A stretch of DNA of 64,000 bases, taken from contig CAJTGJ010000006.1 of NCBI GenBank assembly GCA_910575695.1, forward strand, positions 62,001 to 126,000, given 5' to 3'. A model generated the notes under the pieces. It was given only the letters and a program-made list of their open reading frames with translations, ran no database searches and was not told the DNA's origin. A program made the position numbers and the translations under genes. This DNA comes from Oscillospiraceae bacterium (GTDB lineage Bacteria > Bacillota > Clostridia > Oscillospirales > Oscillospiraceae). This document shows positions 45,586 through 54,390 of this stretch, piece by piece (position 1 is the stretch's first letter; the number at the start of each line of letters is the position of its first letter).

Positions 45586-47854
45586 TATTTATGGGCGAAT
45601 AGAAAGATACCTACGCAGTAATGATACGCGGCCGAGGATTGTCAATTTCCAAGACCGCGCACCCCTCATTGCGTTCCGGGATCATTTTAACGTCGGAAAT
45701 TCTGTCTTTAAAACGCCATCTGAATACAGCAAGTTCGATGAAGATCCCATGACAGAGAATCTGTATGCGGAGATTCAATCGTTCAAAGGGAATCTGTTCC
45801 TGATTGGCTTCACATCTCAACTGAGGCTGAAAGGTCGTGATGCTCTGCATCAGTTCATTACGCAGATTGCGCATATAACGCTAAACGCCGGGAAACTGAT
45901 TCTCGTATGCTTTGGCTGTGTAGAAATGCTTCACTTCGATGATACCCGTATCCAAGGATTGGTGTATTCTGCGGATGGCGCAACCAGTACCCTTCCTCAA
46001 TTGCGCTTTGTCGGTGACGGCATTCCAATCTCCAACAGCCAAAAGGTGACAAAAGGTATTGACAAAATTGGACTGCTAGTTGAGACTGTTAATGCCGATA
46101 CCCTCGTTATACGTACAAAAAAATTTGCGCTAGATTATCCGAATTCAATGCTTCACATAGAAGAACTCGTAGATGCTTACGCCGCATTGTGTGACATTGA
46201 TCCTGCCACCGCCGGATTGGATAAATTGCTGGGTAAAGCGGAGCAGTGGACCTTTGCATTGGATGAGATTACATCCAACGGCAGCTGGAATAGCCTGGTA
46301 ACACATATGTTTGGCAGTGCTTATTCCCTTGAACTCGCTGTTGCACAGTGGGACCGCTTCACCGATGATATGCAGTGGCTGTATTTCATCGCGCTGAAAC
46401 TCTTTGGCTCACAGAAGAATTGGTGCTTAAATCAAGCTGCAGGTGCAGCTTCGTCGCCCAAGGATATGGTGCGGAAGATCTATCGCTCTATTCTGGGCGA
46501 AAACTGCCATTCCTCGATCTTCATTAAGCGGTATCGCGAAAGAAAACAACTGCTACAGCAGATGTTTGATATGGAAGATGATACTGATGTCATTGACTAT
46601 ATTCAAATGACAAAGCAACACAAAAAAGACGCGATACGCTATCTGACAAATAATACGAAGCTTGAAAAAGAAGCCATCATCGACTTGATCAGTGTTTATG
46701 CTGAGGAGTACACCCCTCAGGAACTCCGGAGCATTTTGGTGGAGGTATACCCCGACCTGGCTGCTTACCTGGAACCGTACTCTTTCCCTGGGAACGCTTG
46801 GTTGGATGCATATTTCACGGAATATCGTTATTCAAAAGTTATGAACCGGGTTTCGCCAGAGCTGAGAGAAATGGCGCAACAGCAGGCTGTCGATCATGAT
46901 TTTTTGAAACTTTTGCCCAGGATTGCTGTGGTAGACAGCATACCTAAAGGAGGAACCTTCCTTTTCTTCGTCGATGCTATGGGCGTAGAGTTTATTCCAT
47001 ATATCGTACAGAAATGTCGGAAATATGATCTGAAGTTTACTGTAACGGTATCACACTGTGAACTTCCATCGCTTACTCGATGTAACAAGGATTTCTTTGA
47101 ATCCTATCCTCCTGAGCAGAGAACGAAAGTTTCTGAACTGGATGATATCATTCATCACGGCAAAGAGAACTACGATTATCAAGTGACCAAGACACCGCTT
47201 CATTTGATTCGTGAACTGGAAATCATTGATGAGGTGCTTAGGAATGCGAGGACAAGGCTTTTGTCCGGCAATTCAACTAGGGTGCTTCTGGTTGCCGATC
47301 ATGGTGCGACCCGAATGGCTGTGATAAACGAGCACATCATCGATATTGATGTCAACTCCAAGGGAACGAACGGCGGACGAGTGTGTGAATATACTGAAGC
47401 CGTTAAATCAGTTCCCTGCGCTATCCCTGAGGGTAGCTATTACATACTTGCAAGCTATGACCGCTTTAAAGGTGGACAGCCCGCCAACGTCGAAGCACAT
47501 GGCGGAGGGACGCTAGAAGAGGTCGTCGTTCCCGTGATAACACTGTCAATGCCGACTGAAGAGATCGAAGTTCAGGTAGAGCCCAAGATTATTGAGTACA
47601 GTTTCAAGCAACAGCCCGTATTGAAGCTATTCTCAAAAACGATTCTTACAAATGTTAGTGTGCTGATCAACGGAAAATGGTACGAAGCGGATACCTCAGT
47701 GGACGGTCAGAACTTCTCGTTTACGCTGGCGGGTCTTAAGAAAGGTCAGTATACTGCTACCCTGTATGCCAATAAAAGCGAAGTTGCCGCCGAACTTACA
47801 TTTGAATTGAGAAGTAAAGCCGGTAGTTCAACGGGCAAGGCTGGCATACTATAA
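45572..47854 (+). CDS. pglZ: PglZ alkaline-phosphatase-superfamily protein
   Basis: 760 residues from ATG 45572 (GAGGTG six bases upstream); an earlier start at 45533 lies within brxC. The PglZ domain has LFFVDAMGVEFIP near 467 and VADHGATRMAV near 575, supplying the metal-binding aspartates and histidine of the alkaline-phosphatase fold. A beta-sandwich-like C-terminus follows. PglZ is the hallmark protein of BREX, working with BrxC. Confidence 0.92.
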   Translation: MKISDIYGRIERYLRSNDTRPRIVNFQDRAPLIAFRDHFNVGNSVFKTPSEYSKFDEDPMTENLYAEIQSFKGNLFLIGFTSQLRLKGRDALHQFITQIAHITLNAGKLILVCFGCVEMLHFDDTRIQGLVYSADGATSTLPQLRFVGDGIPISNSQKVTKGIDKIGLLVETVNADTLVIRTKKFALDYPNSMLHIEELVDAYAALCDIDPATAGLDKLLGKAEQWTFALDEITSNGSWNSLVTHMFGSAYSLELAVAQWDRFTDDMQWLYFIALKLFGSQKNWCLNQAAGAASSPKDMVRKIYRSILGENCHSSIFIKRYRERKQLLQQMFDMEDDTDVIDYIQMTKQHKKDAIRYLTNNTKLEKEAIIDLISVYAEEYTPQELRSILVEVYPDLAAYLEPYSFPGNAWLDAYFTEYRYSKVMNRVSPELREMAQQQAVDHDFLKLLPRIAVVDSIPKGGTFLFFVDAMGVEFIPYIVQKCRKYDLKFTVTVSHCELPSLTRCNKDFFESYPPEQRTKVSELDDIIHHGKENYDYQVTKTPLHLIRELEIIDEVLRNARTRLLSGNSTRVLLVADHGATRMAVINEHIIDIDVNSKGTNGGRVCEYTEAVKSVPCAIPEGSYYILASYDRFKGGQPANVEAHGGGTLEEVVVPVITLSMPTEEIEVQVEPKIIEYSFKQQPVLKLFSKTILTNVSVLINGKWYEADTSVDGQNFSFTLAGLKKGQYTATLYANKSEVAAELTFELRSKAGSSTGKAGIL

Positions 47855-47865
47855 GGAGCAATCAC

Positions 47866-49308
47866 ATGGAAGAAAAACTGCGTGAAGTATTTGAGGAAAT
47901 GGCGGTCTATAAGGACTTAAAGACAAGCAATTTTCTGAAAACACTGGGGTTACCCTCGTTCCTTCGCGATTGGCTGCTGAGGAAATTTGAAGATGACGAG
48001 GGGCAATTCGATATTGCAGAACTGCAGGAATTTGTCCGTACGTATTTTCCGCGTCAGGATGAATGGACAAAAATCAAAGATCAAATCATGTTCGAAAATG
48101 AACGCGTAAGTATTCTGACAAAAATCATTGTTAGCATTGAAATTAAAACGCAGGCGGTTACATTTGAGTTACCTGCTTTTGGACTTACTCCCAAGGAAAC
48201 TATTATTGAGTCTGACGTTTGGAATGATGTCAAAGACGAACTGGTCAACAGCAAGGAAACTTGGGGTGTTGTCGAACTGGGATACAGAATGCCAATGCCC
48301 GAAATGCATCAGCAGGGGAAAATCAAGCTAACCAATTTTACAAGTTTTTGTCCGTATACGGTTGATCTTGATTTCTACAAAGAAGCCCGAGCGGAGTTTA
48401 CCACAGAAGAGTGGATTCGGCTTCTCCTTGGCGCTATTGACTACAACGCTGACGGATACAAAAGCGAAACAGAAAAATTGGCTACCCTGACACGGCTTCT
48501 TCCTTTTGTTGAAAAGCGATTGAATTTGATTGAACTTGCACCAAAGGGCACAGGGAAATCCTATCTGTTTGGGCAGATCAGCCGATTTGGCTGGCTTTCG
48601 AACGGAGGTACGATGTCCAGGGCCAAGATGTTTTATGACATGAGCAAACGAGCACCAGGTCTTGTCAGCTGCAACGATTATGTTGCCATTGATGAAATCC
48701 AGGCTACCGAGTTCCCAAATCCTCTTGAAATGCGTTCTTCGCTGCAGGGATATCTTGAAAACAATGGCACCTTTACTGTGGGTACATACAGCGGAACTGG
48801 TGAGGCTGGACTTATTCTTCTGGGGAATATTGATCAAGAAATCATGGACGAATATCAGTTTATGTTCGGAGACCTTCCTGGTATTTTTAGAATCGACGGA
48901 GCGTTGCTTGACAGGTTCCACGGATTCATCAAAGGGTGGGATATACCGCAGGTAAATGACGGGATGAAAATTTGCGGTTGGGCACTGAATTCGGAATATT
49001 TCTGCACGATTATGCATCTTCTCCGCGAAGATATCAGCTATCGGGCTATTGTTGATCAATTGCTCGAGGTGCCAGATGATGCTTATACAAGAGATACTGA
49101 GGCAGTAAAGCGCATTGCAACTGCCTATTTGAAGCTCTTGTTCCCGCAAGTTAAAACAGTAGAGGATGTGAATCCAAAGGAGTTTAAACGTTATTGTCTG
49201 ACACCTGCATGCAAGATGAGAAGAATTATCCGTATGCAAATCAGTATGTTCGACAGTTCGTACAACAGCGAGCTGCCACAATTCACAATAAGGGAAGTTG
49301 CAAAATGA
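47866..49308 (+). CDS. brxL: BrxL-like AAA ATPase, short form without Lon protease domain
   Basis: 480 residues. The N-terminal part and AAA core match BrxL (LIELAPKGTGKSYLFGQISR with Walker A near 224; VAIDEIQA Walker B near 273; LLGNIDQ sensor). Canonical BrxL is about 200 residues longer, ending in a Lon-type Ser/Lys protease domain, which is absent here: the ORF ends at TGA 49306-49308 and the next gene begins at once. BrxL forms rings on DNA and acts in phage exclusion. A short form suggests the ATPase alone is needed or the protease was lost. Confidence 0.85.
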   Translation: MEEKLREVFEEMAVYKDLKTSNFLKTLGLPSFLRDWLLRKFEDDEGQFDIAELQEFVRTYFPRQDEWTKIKDQIMFENERVSILTKIIVSIEIKTQAVTFELPAFGLTPKETIIESDVWNDVKDELVNSKETWGVVELGYRMPMPEMHQQGKIKLTNFTSFCPYTVDLDFYKEARAEFTTEEWIRLLLGAIDYNADGYKSETEKLATLTRLLPFVEKRLNLIELAPKGTGKSYLFGQISRFGWLSNGGTMSRAKMFYDMSKRAPGLVSCNDYVAIDEIQATEFPNPLEMRSSLQGYLENNGTFTVGTYSGTGEAGLILLGNIDQEIMDEYQFMFGDLPGIFRIDGALLDRFHGFIKGWDIPQVNDGMKICGWALNSEYFCTIMHLLREDISYRAIVDQLLEVPDDAYTRDTEAVKRIATAYLKLLFPQVKTVEDVNPKEFKRYCLTPACKMRRIIRMQISMFDSSYNSELPQFTIREVAK

Positions 49309-49502
49309 AGTATATCTGTATCGCATGCGGCAAAGAAATAACTGAGAAAGATACGATTGGTATTAACAAAAAGCTTCTTGGGAATAAGGTTAAAAGCCTC
49401 TATTGCATGCCATGTCTCGCGGATTACCTTGGAACCACTGTAGAAGATCTGAATGAAAAGATTGAAGAATTCAAGGAGGAAGGCTGTAAGCTGTTTTCAT
49501 GA
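49305..49502 (+). CDS. Small Cys-rich zinc-ribbon-like protein of the BREX operon
   Basis: 65 residues, with CIACGKE near the start and CMPCLADYL in the middle, giving two CxxC knuckles about 26 residues apart, then an acidic helix and a final cysteine (EEGCKLF). The ATG overlaps the brxL stop (ATGA) and its own stop overlaps the desulfurase start (ATGA). No family recognised. Its place suggests a sulfur- or metal-handling adaptor between BrxL and the desulfurase, or a DNA-binding partner. Confidence 0.7.
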   Translation: MKYICIACGKEITEKDTIGINKKLLGNKVKSLYCMPCLADYLGTTVEDLNEKIEEFKEEGCKLFS

Positions 49503-50635
49503 GCAAAATGATGATTTACGCAGACCATGCTGCAACTACGGCAATGAGTTCAGTCGCTTATGAAGCCATGTTACCGTGGCTCCAGAACAAATATGGCAAC
49601 CCATCTACTCTCTACAGCTTTGCCCGGGAACCGCGCAAGGCTGTTGCTTCAGCACGAGAAACAATAGCGGCTTGCATTGGAGCGAGGCCAGAGGAAATTT
49701 ATTTTACTTCTGGTGGTACTGAAGCAGATAACTGGGCATTGATTGGTACGGCATTCTGGGAACCTGATCGATGCGGCCATATCATCACAAGCAGCATTGA
49801 GCACCATGCAATTTTGCATACGTGCGACTTCCTAAAGCGTATAGGCTATGATATTGATTTGCTGCCTGTCAATCAGCATGGTTTAATCTTGGCTGAAACG
49901 TTGGAAAAGCATCTGCGAGGTGAAACACTGCTTGTATCTATCATGCTGGCAAACAACGAAATCGGTACAATTGAGCCTATCAAGGAACTGGCCGAAATTG
50001 CTCACCGGCATGGCAGCTTGTTCCATACAGATGCAGTACAAGCTGTCGGTCACATTCCGATTGATGTCAAAGATCTTGGCATCGATATGCTCTCAGCCTC
50101 CGCTCATAAATTCAATGGGCCCAAAGGAATTGGCTTTCTATACGTTCGTGATGGGGTGATGATTGAACCTCTTCTCCATGGTGGTGCGCAGGAAGGCGGT
50201 CGGAGAGCTGGGACCGAGAACGTCGCCGGAATTGTAGGTATGGCTACAGCGTTCCAAGAGCATATTGAGCATTTGGAACAAGAAACTACCTATGTGCAGA
50301 ATCTTGCTGACTTGCTACTAAAGGGGCTGCGGAATACGGGCCTGAACTTTATTGTGAATGGTGACGATAATCGAATTCCTGGAAGCCTAAGCCTTTCTTT
50401 TAGAGATGCAGATGGAGAAATGCTTTTACACCGACTGGATTTGATGGGAACAGCAGTGGCCACAGGGTCTGCATGTGACTCAAAGAGCACTGCTCTCTCC
50501 CATGTCATTAGGGCGATTGGTGTACCTGACGCATATGCACATGGAACGATTCGGATTACGCTTGGCATGGATAACAGCATCGAACAGGTCTCCGTTCTGG
50601 TTGAGCAGATAAGTCGTATACTCGATAATAGATAA
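49499..50635 (+). CDS. Cysteine desulfurase (IscS/NifS/DndA-like)
   Basis: 378 residues of fold-type I PLP enzyme. The PLP lysine is in SASAHKFNGPKG near residue 203; the catalytic cysteine is in ATGSACDSKS near 325, with the short loop of group I desulfurases; AGTENVAGI is typical. It makes an enzyme persulfide from L-cysteine. As the last coupled gene of the BREX-like operon with brxP, it likely supplies sulfur to the PAPS-reductase-like enzyme, as DndA does for DndC. No other sulfur-acceptor scaffold such as IscU is in the operon. Confidence 0.92.
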   Translation: MSKMMIYADHAATTAMSSVAYEAMLPWLQNKYGNPSTLYSFAREPRKAVASARETIAACIGARPEEIYFTSGGTEADNWALIGTAFWEPDRCGHIITSSIEHHAILHTCDFLKRIGYDIDLLPVNQHGLILAETLEKHLRGETLLVSIMLANNEIGTIEPIKELAEIAHRHGSLFHTDAVQAVGHIPIDVKDLGIDMLSASAHKFNGPKGIGFLYVRDGVMIEPLLHGGAQEGGRRAGTENVAGIVGMATAFQEHIEHLEQETTYVQNLADLLLKGLRNTGLNFIVNGDDNRIPGSLSLSFRDADGEMLLHRLDLMGTAVATGSACDSKSTALSHVIRAIGVPDAYAHGTIRITLGMDNSIEQVSVLVEQISRILDNR

Positions 50636-50741
50636 CGTTGATAACACATTTAGAGTCTTTGCAAATATTTTACACCCCAGACATTCTTTCTATCCCAATG
50701 GGGATTTATGTTGCTACAAAGATGGAGCATCTCATATAGAG

Positions 50742-50785
50742 ATAAGGTTCTTGCCGGTGCTGTATCCGGCAAGAACCTTATTTTT
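50742..50785 (+). terminator. Terminator of the BREX operon
   Basis: A 16-bp perfect stem, ATAAGGTTCTTGCCGG (50742-50757) with CCGGCAAGAACCTTAT (50766-50781), then TTTTTG. Very strong. Confidence 0.95.
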
Positions 50786-50816
50786 GTATCAAAATTGATG
50801 TTTACAATTAAAATAT

Positions 50817-51137
50817 CTAAACTGTTTCAATCAAACAATCAAGAATTGCTTCAATCTTATGCTGCTTCTCCAAGTCCAGCCCTCCCAGCTTCTCTGCTAG
50901 AGGCGTCCATCGAATAGCTGTGTCCGATGCGATGTACGCCGCCAGGATGGAATCAGCACTAGTCCCAAGGGCATTACAAATATCAATCAAAGTAGGTAGC
51001 GCAGGTATCAGCAGCCCACGCTCAATCCTTGAGATCGAGTTGGAAGCAACGTCCGTCATCTCCGCAAGCTGCTCCTGGGTCAGTCCACGTTCCTTGCGTA
51101 TGCGCTGTATCGCCTGTCCACCCTGCTTAAAGTCCAT
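50817..51137 (-). CDS. XRE-family HTH regulator
   Basis: 106 residues. An N-terminal Cro/C1-type HTH is clear: IQRIRKERGLTQEQLAEMTDVASNSISRIERG. A short helical C-terminus (LDLEKQHKIEAILDCLIE) may dimerise. Divergent from the SLOG gene and convergent with the BREX operon. It may regulate its own unit, the SLOG gene or BREX; no operator is obvious. Confidence 0.88.
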   Translation of the reverse strand: MDFKQGGQAIQRIRKERGLTQEQLAEMTDVASNSISRIERGLLIPALPTLIDICNALGTSADSILAAYIASDTAIRWTPLAEKLGGLDLEKQHKIEAILDCLIETV

Positions 51138-51206
51138 TGCTATCCCCCTACACGATGTTTTCTCTTGTATTATGAGCGAATTAGACGTGTTAAATCCAGA
51201 ACCCTA

Positions 51207-51235
51207 TGGACAAAACTCGACGTATAGAGTATAAT
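51207..51235 (+). promoter_or_regulatory. Promoter of the SLOG gene
   Basis: TGGACA (51207-51212), 17 bases, and a perfect TATAAT (51230-51235), 31 bases before the ATG at 51267. Confidence 0.75.
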
Positions 51236-51266
51236 TAGATGTAACTCTTTGCGGAGGTGAAGTCCT

Positions 51267-51797
51267 ATGCTGGAGAACTCCTGCGCCTTCACCGGACATC
51301 GTCCACACAAGCTCCCGTGGCGGTATAACGAAGCTGATAGCCGTTGCCTGGCTCTGAAAGCAGCATTGTCGGAGCAGATCACACGATTAGTTGATGCTGG
51401 GGTAACAGACTTCTACAGTGGTGGTGCGGATGGAGTAGACTGCTGGGCCGCGCTGATTATCCTGGAGCTACGCAAAAAGAACCCTGCGCTGCGGCTCCAT
51501 ATGTGTCTCCCCCATGAAGGACAGGCAGACAAGTGGAATGATTCAGCGCAGGAGCGGTATCGTTCGATTTTGAAGCAAGCCGATTCAATAGTGTATGTGA
51601 GCCGTGCGTATTACGATGGCTGTATGCTTGACCGGAACCATCGGTTGGTGGAATCTGCCGGTTCGCTGTTGGCTGTTTACAATGGAGAGCGGCGTGGTGG
51701 TACAGCGGCAACCATTCGATACGCTCGGAAACTAGGACGAAAAATCGTGATCCTTGACCCCGTATCCTTTGAATCCCGTGTGGAGCAGGCCGTATAA
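51267..51797 (+). CDS. SLOG family protein (DUF1273-like)
   Basis: 176 residues of the SLOG/YpsA type, with CAFTGHRPHKLPW at the start and DFYSGGADGVDCWAA in the nucleotide-binding loop, and VYVSRAYYDGCMLDRN. SLOG proteins are Rossmann-like, and are predicted to bind nucleotide or ADP-ribose-type ligands and often occur in phage-conflict loci. A CGGAGGTGA site is seven bases upstream. Next to BREX it could be an accessory sensor, but it has its own promoter. Confidence 0.85.
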   Translation: MLENSCAFTGHRPHKLPWRYNEADSRCLALKAALSEQITRLVDAGVTDFYSGGADGVDCWAALIILELRKKNPALRLHMCLPHEGQADKWNDSAQERYRSILKQADSIVYVSRAYYDGCMLDRNHRLVESAGSLLAVYNGERRGGTAATIRYARKLGRKIVILDPVSFESRVEQAV

Positions 51798-51897
51798 GCA
51801 ATGATGGCAAATATATATTCTCTCTGCAGCGAAGGCATCAGGGTGAAAAAGAATCCCAATAAGATGTTACGCAATAAAATTTAGGAGGAAAATAGAA

Positions 51898-53598
51898 ATG
51901 TTCTGTCACAAGTGCGGTGCGCAGCTGGTCGAGGGAGCGGCCTTCTGCCCCAAGTGCGGTACGAAGGCCGTACATACGGATGACGATCAACAGCCCATGA
52001 ATACCGCCACACCCATTGTCGAGCTACAACAGGCCGATGCAGAGGTCCCGCCGATTGCAGAGAACACCAAACGTACCCCCAAAGCAAGCGACGGCCTGCG
52101 TAAAGTTGCAATCATTGGCCGTGTCCTCATGTGGGGGGCGTTGCTGCTACTGTTCTTGCATCTTCCCATTAGCCCAGCTATCCTTGTCGCTGGAGTAGCA
52201 ATCGGCATCATCTTATCGGCCATTGGAGCCAAACGTCCCTTGGGCCTGTCCAAGATCATTGAATTGGTAGTTGCTGTGATCTTGTTAGTCGTAGTCGGAT
52301 TTTCCACTTTATCATCAGACGGGACAGGCGATAAGTATGTTCAACTGGTCAAAAGTGGCACACTCGACGGATACCCGCAGATGACTGTAGGTGAGGCATT
52401 TGATGGTTTCCTGAGTGATCCCAAATGGGAGTCGGGCCTGTCAGATGACAATGTTCGATTCGTCAATGTTAAAGGTGGGGCGCTCTATTTTGGTGAAGAA
52501 GCAGAGCTTGCAGTACAGTTTATCATTGTAGATGAGAAGGAAGGCTCATTCCAGTACAACGCCTGTGAAGTTGACGGTACTCCGCAAAACAATCTTGTCT
52601 TCTGGGGCCTCCTTGAAACCATCTATGGTGATTCAGCATCCGGTGGCGATTCTTCATCAAAGGGATTAGATTCCCGGGACGAGCCTGACTTCATATCGGA
52701 CAAGATAACGATTGGTGAAGCACAGTCCTATGATAACGAGTTTGGGAATATTGAAGTGACCCTGAACTACGCTGCCTTTACAGACAAACTTGACAATACA
52801 TTGCTGGAAGGCTACATTTACCCTGATGAGGGCAATGTTTTCCTGTGGGCTGATATTACAGTGAAAAACATTGGTACAGAGAACGGTGATCTAATTACAG
52901 CTTGGAATACAGTTGTCTATGATGGCACATATGAGTTCCGAAGCCATAGCACAGTTGGTGATCCTTTAATAAGTATTGCTCCTTTAACTGCACCTACAGA
53001 GGGAGCTATCATATTTGAGGTTCCAAGCAGCATAATGGAATCAGATAAATCCTTGGTTCTCAATATCAATGATGGTGGTGGTAAGGTCGTGCTTTCCTAT
53101 GTTATCAGACCTGGGAATGGCACAAGTGGAGACGACATCCCCTCTGTATTACCCGAAGGAAGTATAGCCAACGATCTAACCTTTAGAGGAACTTCCCTCA
53201 CTGACTGGATTGGTGGCCCAGCGGATACTGCGTATGATGTATTTGGCTGGCCTGATTACGGGACTATAATTGATGAGAGCCTATATAATGGCGGGGAATA
53301 CTTTGGATATAATGTAGGGCTTGATGGTGGAATCTCATTCATAATCGACTATCAAAGCGATAGAATTGGCTGGATTACAGGAGCTGCCGAAGCGATTGAA
53401 GTCAATGGTGTCACGCTAGATATGACCCGTGCAAAGCTGATTGACCTGCTCGGTACGCCTGAAAGTGAAGAGACAGTATCTGATGAACTGGAAGGAACCG
53501 AATACTATGCTATGCGATATGTCATTAACAGACTTCCTGTTGAGATTACGTTACCTGACGTAAATAGCGTTGCGACTTCCATAATGATTTCACAGTAG
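51898..53598 (+). CDS. Zinc-ribbon membrane protein of unknown function
   Basis: 566 residues. It begins with a double zinc knuckle (FCHKCGAQL and FCPKCGTKA), then a linker, two to three membrane helices at about 80-145 (VLMWGALLLLFLHLPISPAI and IIELVVAVILLVVVGF), and a large extracytoplasmic part with two beta-rich domains: one with DEGNVFLWADITVKNIGTENG (DUF4352-like) and a last one with GGPADTAYDVFGWPDYG. Probably an envelope sensor. RBS AGGAGG before ATG 51898. Confidence 0.72.
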   Translation: MFCHKCGAQLVEGAAFCPKCGTKAVHTDDDQQPMNTATPIVELQQADAEVPPIAENTKRTPKASDGLRKVAIIGRVLMWGALLLLFLHLPISPAILVAGVAIGIILSAIGAKRPLGLSKIIELVVAVILLVVVGFSTLSSDGTGDKYVQLVKSGTLDGYPQMTVGEAFDGFLSDPKWESGLSDDNVRFVNVKGGALYFGEEAELAVQFIIVDEKEGSFQYNACEVDGTPQNNLVFWGLLETIYGDSASGGDSSSKGLDSRDEPDFISDKITIGEAQSYDNEFGNIEVTLNYAAFTDKLDNTLLEGYIYPDEGNVFLWADITVKNIGTENGDLITAWNTVVYDGTYEFRSHSTVGDPLISIAPLTAPTEGAIIFEVPSSIMESDKSLVLNINDGGGKVVLSYVIRPGNGTSGDDIPSVLPEGSIANDLTFRGTSLTDWIGGPADTAYDVFGWPDYGTIIDESLYNGGEYFGYNVGLDGGISFIIDYQSDRIGWITGAAEAIEVNGVTLDMTRAKLIDLLGTPESEETVSDELEGTEYYAMRYVINRLPVEITLPDVNSVATSIMISQ

Positions 53599-53604
53599 AG
53601 TCTC

Positions 53605-53787
53605 TGGTATCTCGAATTACTGGAGGTCAGCTCCAAGAAGTACATCGTCCCGCAGAGCAAAGCGCACCTGGAGATGATCCGAAATCAGCTCATGGCCTGT
53701 CACAAGGCTATCATGGCTGTGAAGATCACAAGTCCCAATGACCGCCCGCTGCTGGACATCAAGTATCCCAAAGGGTACGAAGGATGA
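53605..53787 (+). pseudogene. 3' remnant of an unrecognised gene
   Basis: An open plus frame encoding SKKYIVPQSKAHLEMIRNQL and ending PLLDIKYPKGYEG, stop at 53785-53787. No start with a ribosome site. It reads as a real protein tail cut at its front, directly after the stop of the membrane protein gene. Family not recognised. Confidence 0.45.
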
Positions 53788-53842
53788 TCTGTCGGGTTTC
53801 AAGAGGGTGGCTTCGGCTGCCCTCTTGTCATTTGTATACAAT

Positions 53843-54049
53843 ATGAATTGGGAGGCATTGAACTTGAAACTGAATGATTTGTTCCACCAGATAAAGCCCC
53901 CTTGCGATAAGTGTCCCTACAAGTTGGGGCTGGTACATACGGTAGTCAATCCCTGTCCTCAGTGCAAAGCGAACGGCTACCAGACGTTTGAGAGATTCCA
54001 GAAGCAAGCGTTGGGAGATAGCTCGACCTCTGAGCATGGGAAAAGGTAA
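53843..54049 (+). CDS. Small Cys-rich protein
   Basis: 68 residues from ATG 53843. Cysteines in CDKCPYKLG and CPQCKANGYQ form a likely zinc-binding pair about 20 residues apart. Short proteins like this are common in conjugative element cargo. The longer upstream frame starting at 53738 covers the remnant and is unlikely. Terminator at 54075-54103. Confidence 0.55.
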   Translation: MNWEALNLKLNDLFHQIKPPCDKCPYKLGLVHTVVNPCPQCKANGYQTFERFQKQALGDSSTSEHGKR

Positions 54050-54074
54050 AGCTGTAGAATTGGATACATGGATC

Positions 54075-54107
54075 ACAAGGACGCCTGTGTTGGGTGTCCT
54101 TGTTTTC
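54075..54107 (+). terminator. Terminator after the Cys-rich gene
   Basis: ACAAGGAC (54075-54082) pairs with GTCCTTGT (54096-54103), then TTTTC. Confidence 0.75.
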
Positions 54108-54175
54108 ATCGTATGGTGTTCGCCCTCAACGATATATTCTATCAATGACATCAATAGGAAATGGAGTGATCTGCA

Positions 54176-54304
54176 TTGTCCAAGAAAAAGATTCTCAAAG
54201 CAATCCTGCTCGCCCTCTCTGTCCTGCTGACGGCGGCACAGAGCACAGATGGAAAGGAGGAACCTGCGAAGTTCAACGATGACCCTGACACATACTCGGA
54301 GTAG
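54176..54304 (+). CDS. Small secreted or membrane peptide
   Basis: TTG 54176 with GGAGTGAT nine bases upstream opens a frame of 42 residues. It begins with a signal-like stretch (SKKKILKAILLALSVLLTAA) and ends in a polar acidic tail (FNDDPDTYSE). Too short to classify; a lone signal peptide or small membrane protein. It ends at the terminator that follows. Confidence 0.5.
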   Translation: MSKKKILKAILLALSVLLTAAQSTDGKEEPAKFNDDPDTYSE

Positions 54305-54336
54305 AGGGCTTCCCGTGTGGGAGGCCCTCTATTTCT
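54303..54336 (+). terminator. Terminator before the DUF932 gene
   Basis: AGAGGGC (54303-54309) pairs with GCCCTCT (54324-54330), followed by ATTTCT. Confidence 0.65.
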
Positions 54337-54390
54337 CTGTCCGGCATGGGCTGAGTGCAGCCCACTAAATCAAATCTAGGAGGTACAATT

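Noticed and set aside
51457-51810. Minus-strand frame opposite the SLOG gene.
   Set aside because: Antisense to a well-supported family motif.
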